Assembly: GCA_015680685.1 (NCBI GenBank)
Contig: MNCI01027262.1
Location: forward strand, 1,986,856-2,050,855
Length of the DNA: 64,000 nt
Direction of reading: 5' to 3'
Source: Gnetum montanum
Taxonomy: Eukaryota > Streptophyta > Gnetopsida > Gnetales > Gnetaceae
The notes beneath the pieces were generated by a model that had not been told where the DNA came from, did not search any database, and saw nothing but the letters and a program-made list of their open reading frames with translations. Shown here piece after piece: positions 1 through 10,239 of the stretch (positions are counted from its first letter, which is position 1; every line of letters starts with the position of its first letter). The position numbers and the translations under genes were made by a program.

Positions 1-548
1 CTTCTTTTTGGCCTCTAAATCAACTTCCATAGATATCTTTTCTAGTTGTGTTCCAGAATCAAGCAGCCCAAGAGCCTAGACAATGGCTTCAACTAAGTAG
101 GACACTGAAATGTCCTTGATTTTCACAATGGAACCTACCCATCTATTATTCCAGAAGAGGTATGTCTGTCCCATGTACCACTCCCCACTAGAACTGATGA
201 TTGGCCACATGGGAGAGGTTTCTAATTATGTTTTTCTCTCTACTAGAGCATTTTCTAAAAATGGCCCAAAATTTAGTTCCTAAAGAATTGAGAGTTGGAC
301 ATCACAGGGCCTAATTATCTTGAGGTAGGCCCTAGTGCCTTCCCTTGCTACAAATTTTCTATTGCAGCCTCTTCCTCAAGAATCTATTAAACAAATTCCA
401 CTTTCAGCTCCTTTTTAAGAGGTCTCATTGCATGGTTTTCTTCTACTTGTTCTTGGGCTTATTCTTGTTGGCCCCTTCTAATTCTAGGTCATTTCTCCCT
501 TGGTTGAGAGTGTCCTCCTTCCTATGGTTATTTCAATCTTGGTGCCAT
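1..548 (-). pseudogene. ORF3 of E0, N-terminal part (degenerate, runs off the window)
   Basis: The reading starts at an ATG at 548 (ATGGCACC) placed directly after a splice-acceptor-like AG, and continues leftwards with several stops and frame changes. Around 60-240 it reads WPIISSSGEWYMGQTYLFW, which matches WPIMSQNEKWYLGETY plus FW in E6b (63,331-63,390). This makes it the same ORF3 family as in E2, E5 and E6. In E6b this region is followed by an IPNEG motif and an LPFPCLIRKLC motif. From memory, these recall a domain found in plant transposon-associated ORFs (the 'putative plant transposon protein' family). The function is unknown. The C-terminal coiled coil lies outside the window. Confidence 0.6.
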
Positions 549-609
549 CTGTAATCACAACATGACCACGAGTTAGCAATTAATGTGTAACGTGAAATAA
601 TTTAGATAC
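549..609 (-). other. Predicted 61-nt intron abutting the ORF3 start (E0)
   Basis: On the minus strand the donor reads AAG|GTATC at 609 and the acceptor reads GATTACAG|ATGGC at 549-550. Comparable 60-62 nt donor/acceptor pairs occur at the same place in E2, E3 and E4. Confidence 0.55.
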
Positions 610-1007
610 CTTATCTCATTAAGAAGGTTACACCTGGCTAAGTTGTGATTATGGCTAATTTGATCAATTTTAATCATCAATTGATTTGTATCTTAATATT
701 AATAAAAGATTATAGTCACATCGGAGGTGTTAGAAGGGTTAAACTCTCAATAAGTGATGGTTCAATATCATTATATTTCTTAACCCTCTAGGGGAGTTAC
801 AAAAATTTTCAAAAAATCCTCATTAGAAACCTTAAGTTTTGCAACCCCCACAACTAAGAGCTTACCTTCAGAAGCTAGAAGATCAAGGAATGGAGTAATA
901 TGGACAAACAATTAGGAAGTTATGGGCTCTGGAAGATTTGGGGCTCTGTAAAATGGCAAAAACTCCTCCCTTTTTGTTAAGAAAGTGATAAAAATTTTAA
1001 AGTGCTT

Positions 1008-1113
1008 GATGGTATTTATAGACTTTTTGTGTTGCATCAAAGGGGCCTAGTCGATGTAGCCCTGTCAATGGGATCAACTACATCGACTAAGCCTAGTTGA
1101 TGCAAATGTTGAT
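1008..1113 (-). promoter_or_regulatory. U3-like promoter inside E0, upstream of ORF3
   Basis: On the minus strand, repeated CATCGACTAGGC / CATCAACTAGGC words (1,033-1,113) precede a TATA box CTATAAATA (1,013-1,021). This is the same arrangement as the U3 of the Athila-type LTRs here (compare 20,275-20,380 and 55,640-55,775). A donor-like AAG|GTAAGC follows at 865. E4 has homologous flanking sequence here without the palindromes or TATA, so the segment looks specific to E0. Confidence 0.5.
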
Positions 1114-1391
1114 CACCATTGACTTTGGTCAAACTTTGAAAATACAAGGAGTTTTTGAGTAAATTTGGAGTAAAATGGAAGCCCAAAAAGCTATGAACAT
1201 GATGAAAATAGTAGAAGAGGATGTTGGAGTTTAGAAAATTCAAAAATTAAGAAATTTTGAGAAATTTTTTGGAGAATGAAGTTTATTAAAGTTTAAGGAG
1301 CATAGAGCTAGATGCACAATGGGGCATTTGAAAGATATGATTGTAGCAATGTCAAAGGTAGGGGTATTAACTATCCAAACAAAGAGATAGG

Positions 1392-1463
1392 CAAGTGGGT
1401 CCTCCCCATAGCAGGCAGATCCCATTTTTACCCTTGCATAAACTTAATTAAGGAGTCTATGGG
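1392..1463 (-). other. Conserved block between pol and ORF3 (E0 copy)
   Basis: It contains plus-strand AGTGGGTCCTCCCC near 1,393, then the complement of AAGGGTAAAA and GACTCC. The same ~72-bp block recurs in E2 (26,095), E3 (35,027) and E4 (45,786) inside otherwise divergent AT-rich sequence. The role is unknown. Confidence 0.55.
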
Positions 1464-1768
1464 CCCCAGGATTGATTAATGGTTATGTAAAGCTAAGGAC
1501 CAACCAGAAAGAATCTATCCAAGAATTTCAACACATCAAACTAAGATATCAAGCATAACATGAAATCTAGTAGTGAGGTGAGTTATGGGTAACATAGATG
1601 GATGACCGAGAAGGTGGGATGGAATCCCAAATTGAGGTCATAAGAGGTCCCTTGTGGAGTTTCTATTTAAAATAACCCAAGAAGATCCATGCTTAGTCCA
1701 AATCAAAACCAATCACTTTCAATGACCTTGCATTACCATTCCAAGACTGATCCACCTCCTTAAGACAC

Positions 1769-1773
1769 AAGAG
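1769..1773. repeat. Target-site duplication AAGAG, left of E1
   Basis: AAGAG here is repeated at 17,285-17,289, directly after the TG...CA ends of E1. Confidence 0.85.
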
Positions 1774-3509
1774 TGAAACACCCTAAAAAATGCGAGGTCA
1801 TCCTTGCTTCACTAGGCTCTAGTAGTCTGCACAGCACGATGGCAGTTCATCACGAGAAGAACGTTCTAAGTCCAGGTTGGCCAGTTCCACAAATTTTCTA
1901 CTTTGAGCATGGACAGGTCTTATACCATCCTGCCCGCCCACCAAAGTAGCCTAAACAGCTAGTAGCCTGCACAGAAATAGCATGCAGAATTAGCGGTAGC
2001 ATCCTAGATGTCCAAGAAACAGTTTGGTAAGTTTTCTAAGTCACAAACCCTTCTACGCTATGTAGCGTAGTAAGCTTCAAAAGACGATGGCGGAATGAAG
2101 TGCTATGCTACACAATGTCACATAGCGTAGCATACCAACAACTTCGCTACACACTCCCCTCGCCCAATTTCGAGTTCTGCAGTAATGTACCTTTCCGTTA
2201 GGAAGTGGCAGACCATGTCTTCTGCTACACTACACTAAGCTACATGGCGCAGCAAGGCATAGCAATCCTATGGAAGAGACAAAAGGCAATTCGAAAGGCA
2301 AATTCAACAAAATTCAAAAAACTTGCATCATAGGAGAATGGTTTGCAAATCAGCAAAGCTCTCACAACTAAGGCAAGTTGCTACGCTACGCTATGCTACG
2401 TAGCATAGCATAGCGTAGCAAGCATGTGATATATAGCAGGATGTATGACAAATTGCTATGCTACACCAAGCAGGATATGTCACAAAGCAGAGCAAGGCAA
2501 AGAGGTGGTTGTGCGACATCAATGCACTCCACCTAATCAGACCATTGGCACACATCCCCAGACACTGAAAATGCGATTACAGCATGGTAGGATCATAGTT
2601 ATTACATAGCAGGTTTGTATCGTAATGGTCTTGTAGGCCTAACGGTCATAGATGACTCGAGTGGTACCAGTAAGACAAGGCAAGCCTGTGACACGTAGCA
2701 TTCAAAAATCACCCCTCTTCACTTACCTTCAGCCCTATAAATATCCCGGCAAACAACATATAATAGGTCAGCAATTTTTAGAGCTACCCCACAATTTGGA
2801 AAAGTCTACAATTTTTAAAGTTGGCAATTGCAAAAGAGTTCACATCTTCCTTGAAGCAAATAGCTTCCAAGTGGTGGGAACTTTGAAATTCTGAAACAAA
2901 GATCTCCCTTCTCTCTAGCATTGTAATTTCAGAAGTCATCTATCTAATGCTGTAAACAGCGACTCTCTCTTGGCTGGCGAGAGGTCCCCATCCCCATTCT
3001 ACCACCTTGGTAGAGCCCCACATTATTTTTACATGTGTACACGTCCAAGGGCATAGCTCTTTTTTCTCAGCACATCTTGGTTACTCTCAGGATTTTTGTA
3101 CTCCATCACACTGTGCAGCCAATTATATCCACCCTGACCAGACGAGTTTGTAGCTTTGGAGCAGTGCATGTTTCTAACCATACTTTACTTTATCTCCCAT
3201 TTTTTGTCTCATTTCTTTGCATTATTCTCTATTTTGTTCACCTTTAAGCATTATTTCGTATTACTGTTGCATTTTTACAAGTTCTCCCCTGCTTTATTTA
3301 CCCGTAAGCATTATCTCGCATTTTGCATTACTTACGTTGCAAAAGGCTATATTGACGCCGATGTAAGTCCCTGTCTAATTGACTAGACCATTTAGGGTAC
3401 CCCATGTCTTCACACACCAAGCATTACCCTCCCACGGATACAGGGTTGGAACTGTTGCATCCGTCGACCACCGACATTCCTCCATCCGCCAACGTTTTCG
3501 GTCCCTATA
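1774..3509 (+). repeat. E1 5' LTR
   Basis: It starts TGAAACACCC and aligns end to end with 15,550-17,284. A TATA box CCTATAAATATCC lies at 2,734-2,746. The U3 (2,050-2,460) is packed with TAGCGTAGCA words that form inverted repeats; the largest is a 40-bp near-perfect palindrome at 2,380-2,419 centred on TACGTA. The last bases are TA where the 3' LTR has CA. Confidence 0.9.
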
Positions 3510-3515
3510 GTTTTC

Positions 3516-3532
3516 TGGCGCTAGAAGGAGGG
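3516..3532 (+). other. E1 primer-binding site (probable)
   Basis: TGGCGCTAGAAGGAGGG starts six bases after the 5' LTR. Position and TGG start fit a tRNA primer site; I cannot name the tRNA with confidence. Confidence 0.6.
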
Positions 3533-3679
3533 CCTTTTGGTGCCTTTGCTACATGTCATGGTAGTTCTATGAGCCTTCTACACCCTAATACACATGATCA
3601 TAAATGCGACACCCTACGGTTGTTTGTGCTCTATGTGATGCAGATCATTCGCCCTGACGATTCCTCTGGAACCCTAAAA

Positions 3680-4440
3680 AACACAAGGCCTCCAATCGTC
3701 GGTTAACTAGCTCATTCTATGGTTGTCTTGCATGCATTCTGAACCCCATCTCATGTGGTATAGACTGGTCACCTTGATGGTCCCTCCAAGATCCTGCGAG
3801 ACATAAAGCCTACATGATTGCTAACTAGCTTGTCCATCCTATGGTTGTCTTGTCTGTGTTCAATATCTCATCCTGTCTGGTATAAACTGATCACCTCGAC
3901 GATCCCTACAAGATCCTGTGAGACATAAAACCTGCTTGGTCACTAGTTAATTTGCTTGTCTTACGGTAGTCTCGTACACCTTCCACACCCTGGATTGCAT
4001 TAGCGTAGACTTGACACCCATCTGTGGTTGTTTATGCATCGTACGATGTAGATCGGTCGCCTCGATGGTTTCCCCAGAACCCTACAAGACAATAAGCCTT
4101 TCGACGATGATTTAACTTGCCTTTCCTTTTACAGTAGTCCTTCATGTGTTCTGCACCCTAGCCAACATAGGTGAAAATGTGACATCCTTTGAGGTTTTTC
4201 ACACCTTCTGTGGTGCAGATTGGTTGCCTCGACGATCCTTCCAAGATCCTGCGGGACATAAAGCCTTATTGATCGCTTGTCAACTGAACTTGCCTTATGG
4301 TAGTCTTGCACATGCTTTGTACCTCATCACACATAGGCTTATTGACACCCTTTGTGGTTGATTATTCTTTGTATGGTATAGATTGGTCACCTTGATGATT
4401 CCTCTAGAATCCGGCAAGACGTAAAGCCACCTTTTGTCAT
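3680..4440 (+). repeat. Tandem repeats in the E1 leader, two unit lengths
   Basis: A degenerate GACATAAAGCC anchor recurs at 3,680, 3,800, 3,922, 4,088, 4,255 and 4,418. Spacing is ~120 bp for the first two steps and ~165 bp for the last three. Each unit also repeats a TGGTAGTCTTG-like and a GATCCTNCAAGATCCTGC-like stretch. No coding potential was seen. Confidence 0.75.
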
Positions 4441-4500
4441 TTTTTAATCCTTCTGTTCTTTTGCACTTTTTGCATTTTTTGCATAATCACTTGCTTAGAA

Positions 4501-6657
4501 ATGGCTTCCGCCACCACCGCTGTTGACACCTTCAACACGAAGGTGCCCTTCGTGGTCCAAGGCACTACTGGTGTTGAACAACAGCTGAATCTAATGCAAG
4601 AAGCACGCTAGTCTCTCAGAATCGAAAATCGAGGGCTTGAGGGACTGGCCCAGGAACATGAGCATTACAATTTCCTTTGTGCAAAGGTGTAGGCTAATCT
4701 GCCCTTGGATTTACACAAACTCGAGGAAAAATGTAACTTCAAGTTTGCTTACTACAACAGGGAGGAATTCATTCCTACCCTGGGCATTTCTTTGCCTTTA
4801 ATGCAAGCGTACCAAAGGCTTCTAGATCAACTAATCCAGTTGACCAGGCTTAGGGAGAAACAAGACACAACATCAAACCAGGATGATGCCTTTCAAAACA
4901 AGTAGGAGGAACTCGATTCCCAATTTGACGAGGGAGGTCAAGCCAACCCCGTTCCTATCCTACTTACCTAGTCCTTCTAGGCCAACCCGCTGTCTATCAC
5001 CACCCCCTTTATCATTATGCCTAGGCTTTAGCAGCCTATAACCACAACTACAATGGGTATCCATGCTACATTCCTAGCATGTCATCACCTCCATTCCCTA
5101 GTTGCACTCACAACAACTATGCCACCGCAAGCCGTTTATCAGCACACTCCCAGGGTTTGCAACACGCCTATCATGGCTACCCTACCACATATCTATACTA
5201 TAACTACTTTGCAACCACACATAACTCCTATGCTGATTCCTACCTATGCATCTGTTCCACCCACTCTGGTGGGCCCATGCCCATCCACATGGTGGACCCC
5301 ATTTTCTTCTTTGTCTGTTCTACAACCATCGCAGATGTCTCACTATGTTTACCCTTAGGCCTACCCGACCCCACAAACAGTACATCCTGGCATGGGGCCA
5401 TGGTCTATCCCACCAGTAATCTAAATGGCCTATCCGGCTACTCAAACCGCTATTACTACTCCGACAATACCACCCACCAGGTGGTGGACAACGCAAACAG
5501 CACCTTTAGTAGGGCCGGTCCCAACGGCACCCTCGATGGGTCAAATCACCACCACCATCATACCACATGTGGAAGTTGTCTCTGCAATCCCTCAACCATC
5601 TATAATGTCACCGAGTATAGACTAAGCATTTCAGCTCATCTAGACCCTAACTGAGGAAGTAAAACGCCTCAAAGTTATTTGGTTCGATACGGTACAAGTC
5701 ATGGACTTTTATCGAGACGACCCTGTCAACCCTGCAATCCCTGCTTTGATATTACCACCTGGGATGTCCCTCTCGCACTTCACGAAGTACGACGGGGAAG
5801 GGGATCCCAATACCCATCTCATTACTTTCCGATCAAAGTCTTTACTATTGCAACAATGGTCACATACGATCATTCGTGTCTTCGCCATGTCCCTAGCTAG
5901 GAAAGCCCTAGATTGGTACCGCGCATTGCCACGTTCATCCATTTTGACTTTGGAAGAACTTTTGACCCAGTTTGTGACACGCTTCAAATATAACTTAAAG
6001 CCAGAAACCACACTGGATTAGATGATGGGCATGAAACAAGACCCGCTAGAACCAGTCCAAAAATTCATTCAACGTTGGAGTGCGACACTTAACAAAATCC
6101 ATGAGCCCATCGCGGAGGCTCACTTGTTAGCCATCTTTAAGGGAGTCGTGAACAACTTCATCAAGTTCAAACTGTATTACCTCGCTCCATGCTCTCTTAG
6201 CCTAGCTTTCGCTTAGATGAAAAGCATACAAGATGCGACCGAGGCAAGCAAAGACCCGGCCTACATCACTTACAAGACCAGCTTTCCAAAAAAGGACAAG
6301 GGTAAGGCCTCAACAACCATGGTGGCTGCTGTGGCAGCTAAGGCTAAGCCCAAACATAGCAACAGCGGAAGCAAGAATAACAAGAAACCATCCATACCTA
6401 TGACTGATTCTATGCCCAAACTGGGCCAAGCATCACAACCTGCTGCACCTGCACCCAAGACATCTGCATACACTAAACCCAACTTCAAGCACAAAGATTG
6501 GTCGAAATACACCCCGCTGCCTCTCAAACCTTTATAACTCCTAAAGAAACTATTGGTAGCGGGATACATGCAACACAAGCAAATGTCGAAGGAAGCAAAC
6601 ATAAGGATAGTTAACACTCCTACTTACCCGCACAAGGGACCGACTGCTAAAGGTGTT
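4501..6657 (+). pseudogene. E1 gag (Tat/Ogre type), inactivated by stops
   Basis: One frame runs from ATG 4,501 (MASATTAVDTFNTKVPF) to about 6,535 and then degrades. A Pro/Thr/Gln-rich region (5,050-5,650) leads to the capsid-like Retrotrans_gag region at 5,750-6,210 (LARKALDWYRALPRSSILTL, then LEELLTQFVTRFKYNL). A basic stretch follows (6,280-6,400) and then YTPLPLKPL. I found 13 in-frame stops; ten are TAG, mostly where CAG (Gln) would fit. This suggests C-to-T decay at methylated CHG sites. No zinc knuckle and no protease was recognised downstream. Parts of the same reading overlap other open frames by chance. Confidence 0.85.
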
Positions 6658-6659
6658 TG

Positions 6660-8350
6660 ATCATGTCATCAACAAGTCTCCGAAAAAATGCAAAATTGTC
6701 AAGGACTTTAGCCCATGACTCCGTACAAGGCGGAGGAGGTCTTGAGACATTAGCAGTAGCACTTGTTACATGACTAAGCATGTCAGCAATGTTCAAAATG
6801 GACTACAGTAAGGCACACACAAAGCCTAACTCACTAGCATCCGGCTGCAGTCTTCCTTCTTGCCGATGCAAGATGATCGTGGTAGGCTTGGTAGAAGGCC
6901 CGGCCAATTCCATGAAAGCCCCTACCTCATGCACTAGTGCCTTTTCTTTCAGGAGAGCAAGGTCTTTTTTATTTTGGGGAGGTACCTCTTTGTTGATAGG
7001 AAGAGGCTCCCTAATGACAACAATCCCTACCCTAGAGATAGCAGCTCCATTATTCCTGATCGGTGCCCTTTCCTCAAAAATTGAGGTCCCCACATATTTA
7101 TTTGTTGCCCTCATCCTAAGGGCCGGCACTTCCTCATCGCCTTCTTCTTCGTCTCCTTCTTCTTCTGCTCACAAAAGGGCATGCATACATTAATTCGAAA
7201 CAAGTTAACTCAAAACAGATGCCATGCTACGATGCACTGCCTAACAAAGCATAAAATAGTAGGCAATAGCAAAGTAAACTAAATATTATGTAACGTTCAC
7301 CAATGTGGGGTTGCGTTCACCATAGCTTGAACTACAGTCTTCGCCCCTCCTCTTCATGAGAACTTTCCCTAGTTGGGGGAGGTCTCTTTCTTCGCAACTT
7401 CGCAGGCATGGTCTCAGCTATGAGTTGTTCACCCTATGTCACATTGTCGATTATGGTAGGGGGCGTCTCCCCTATGCTGTCTTGGCCGCAAGCGCTACAA
7501 ACTGTCAGACCTTTAGTTGTTACAGACAACGACTCCTTGACCATTTCTGGGAGGGTCTTGGGCTCGCATAGTCCAAAGGACCTATCAAATCCATGGCTTA
7601 GAAATCTGGTCATGATCTAGCTTAGACTAGACTTCGTCCTCCTGGACCACCAGGAACTCCGCGAAGCGCTTTAAACAGCTTATGTAGAAAGTGTAGTGTA
7701 TGTTAGAGTGGGACTCTATTTGCTCACAGAGTCCTAAAATCTCATCCTGCAAACCACTACAGAGGAATTCGGCCCAGTTGTAACAGGCACCCTCCTCCAT
7801 GACTTCCTGCATTACCCAAGCCTGCTCAAGCCCCAGGACCTTCCCTTGGGTGAGTAATTTAGGGAATGCACAGGCATGAAAGGCCAGGTATATCCCCATG
7901 GTAGGACCTTCCTTAAGCTTATCCATAGGAAATCCCTTTCACTCCTTGGTGAGCCTCAGCCACTCCTCGATATGATGCTTCTGAAGGGTCAACTCCTACT
8001 TGTCCTTCGACATCACGTTGGTGCCATTAGTAGGGATGCCAAAAAAATTTACAAATAGCTGGTCATTGATGTCAATGACCACCCGCACACCTTGCACGTA
8101 CGTACGAAAACAACTCGCCTGCCCAGAGAAGGAGTTAACCAAGGAAAGCATCTCAGCAATAGGGACGCCCAGATTTGGAGCCATGAACAAAGCCATAAGT
8201 CTAGCCATTCGGATTTTCTTGAGCAAGGGGTCCATAGCCCCTCATTCTAACCAGCTCTAGCTTGCCACTACTTCACCATATTTGAAGTAGATGTTTCCCC
8301 CTTACCTCTTGGCAATTACCACTATCACCTCACAAGTCTTCTTTGCTCTT
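6660..8350 (-). pseudogene. Antisense gene in E1, 3' half: unidentified domain with GIP motif
   Basis: Downstream of the phosphatase exons the minus strand stays largely open. At 8,235-7,996 it reads DPLLKKIRMARLMALFMAP and then VQGVRVVIDINDQLFVNFFG followed by IPTNG. It continues through one stop to 7,926-7,627 (LKEGPTMGIYLAFHACAFPK, ending VVQEDEV). An acidic EEEGDEEEGDEE-like run is encoded by the CTT/CTC-rich stretch at 7,139-7,170, followed by 7,129-6,803. The GVRV...GIP pattern resembles the start of domains in plant transposon-linked ORFs, including the IPNEG region of ORF3 in E6b, but I cannot prove homology. The exon structure here is not resolved, and the segment may be a separate gene from the phosphatase exons. 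Confidence 0.45.
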
Positions 8351-8559
8351 GCAACAACAATCATGAAACGTACTTAGCATAACAATGCAAAGAAAAACTA
8401 CGAAAACACTTGATCATGTGGTGCCCGCCTATTAACCCACCAGGTCTATACAGTGAGGGGAATAGTAGGAGTTTAGTTGCTAATACCGCTTTGAGTGTGA
8501 CCTGCTTGAAAGGTTCTCTCCACTCCTTGTCTAGCCAATCCTTCACCCTACAACGACTG

Positions 8560-9892
8560 TAGAAGGTGGTGAGTGTGCATAGGTAGGAACGGTATTCCCC
8601 CCCCCCCCTGCAATGACCAATCACACTTGCCCCCAAGCTCTTGGCAGAGGTAAATTCCCGTAGGGCTAGCTGCGTTATGGCCAACTCACCCAGCTGGTCA
8701 TGAACCCCGTCATCATCAATATAGAACCTGGCGATAAGCACACACTATCAACACTAATCCAAATATGGCCGATGTTGCATAACAAAGCAAAGCAAAGACG
8801 TGAAACTCACTTGCCAACACAATAGACGGTCCCCTATGGGTTCTAAAAGTACATCGTTGTGTGCCACGCAAGATACAATATGTTGTACGGGTGATAACAC
8901 TGGTATTCTGGCATATCCCAGATCCAAGCTAAATGCCTCAACCCTGTCGAGTGTTGGTTAGACCCTCCTCCCAGCCTACTTGTGGTCACGTCATCGGAAA
9001 GGTATCTCAGGATGCCCCGATTTGTCCCTGGCAGTATGGCCTCTATTATGTCAAATGCCTGCGCCTCGTCTAAGGAGGACCAAACCATGAGACTAAAATG
9101 GTTGAGAAGGAATTGTAAGAAGTCTCACACCCCATCCCTAAACCAAACAACTCGCTCTACCAAATGTATCGGGGGAGGAGGAACATTGGCCATAAGTCTG
9201 CCCACATGACATAGGACCCCTTCAAGGTCCAAAACGATTAGCCTAGACCTTGGCCCTACCCTGCACGATGCAACTAGCAAATATTGACATCAAATTTGAA
9301 CATAATGCATGCACAACATAGCAATGCTTAGCAGAACATGAATGTAGCATAACATAACCCCTTGTTCACCATAGCATAGCAAATATGCAAAAGCCTAGCG
9401 TAGCAAGAACATGCAAGTAGCTTAGAGTGGTAGCAAAATAACTAACAACATACTCAAACAAAAACATCCACCATGGTGCTACATAACACATAACCAAACC
9501 CTCCCAAGGGTTTTACGCCATGGCATGCCAAGGTCAAGCAACTTAAAGGGCCCTGGCCCCACAATCGCGACAACCACAGCGGCGGTAACGACCTTGCATG
9601 CAATCACAACGAGACCCTTGCACAATAGCCACGACCAAAAGAAAAAGAGGCCATAGCAACACAAAAGCTCAAATAACACGGCCACAAAAAATACAAATAG
9701 CAAAACAAATGAGACGCAAAACCAGAGTAGAAAGCAGCAGAAGGTGCAAGATGAAAAGGGTAGAGGAGACATGAAAACTCACTGAGTCAACGGTGTGCTA
9801 TCCTGTGTTGGAACACATGCTTGTGGCCCATGCCTCAGGGTCTTTTTCACCTCCTTGACCTTCACAAGCACCAACTAAGTCTTAGGAGCCAT
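8560..9892 (-). pseudogene. Antisense spliced FCP1/NIF-like (HAD) phosphatase gene captured in E1
   Basis: Three exons join in frame on the minus strand. Exon 1 is 9,892-9,783, starting MAPKT and ending ACTCA before donor GTGAGT. Exon 2 is 9,260-8,811, after acceptor CATCGTGCAG and ending GGCAA before GTGAGT. Exon 3 starts at 8,727 after acceptor TATCGCCAG. Both junctions keep the frame. Exon 2 reads LIVLDLEGVL at about 9,240, then VVWFRDGV, DFLQFLLNHFSLMVWSS, and WDMPEYQCYHPYNIL. Exon 3 begins FYIDDDGVHDQLGELAITQL. The order DxDG(T/V), FRPGxxEFLxxL, VWSS and W.MPEY..YHPYNTL is that of the NLI-interacting-factor/FCP1 phosphatase domain. The second catalytic Asp is Glu (DLEGV). In-frame stops (a TGA before DFLQ, two TAGs after TTMYF and one TAG in exon 1) show it is now dead. 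A TATA box lies at 10,041-10,052. Confidence 0.65.
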
Positions 9893-10040
9893 GGCCGTAC
9901 TTGCAGATTTACGACCTTCACTTTAGAAATTTGCCTCGCTAATCAATTAACACAATTGCTTCGTGCTCCAAAATCGCCAAGTGCTCCGATGAGGATTCTG
10001 CGCTTTTACAGTGAAAATGTTGAAATTTCTAGGGTTCAAT

Positions 10041-10052
10041 CCCTATTTATGG
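10041..10052 (-). promoter_or_regulatory. TATA box of the antisense gene in E1
   Basis: The minus strand reads CCATAAATAGGG about 150 bases upstream of the exon-1 ATG at 9,892. The following ~150 nt have no upstream gene feature, so this is a plausible promoter independent of the LTR. Confidence 0.5.
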
Positions 10053-10239
10053 TAGTAATGGCAAAATGACCAATTAATGTGGAGTGCGGCGTGCAGCGTA
10101 GCATGCTTGCCACGGCATCATGACACTATTAGCATTTAAACCTTGACACGCTTCAGGCCAATTACTCGCCTTCCCAAAAATAAAAAATAATATAATAATA
10201 TTTATTTTTGATTAGAGGTTTGAAAAGACCTTAAACTAA

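Noticed and set aside
5709-6011. 100-codon ORF antisense to E1 gag
   Set aside because: It overlaps the conserved capsid region read on the plus strand and has no motif of its own.
8597-8606. Run of ten C bases as a regulatory or structural element
   Set aside because: A single homopolymer in a decayed exon; slippage or sequencing error is the simpler reading.
9479-9772. Hydrophobic 97-codon ORF on the minus strand
   Set aside because: It lies wholly inside predicted intron 1 of the antisense phosphatase gene, after a clean GTGAGT donor, and has no recognisable domain.
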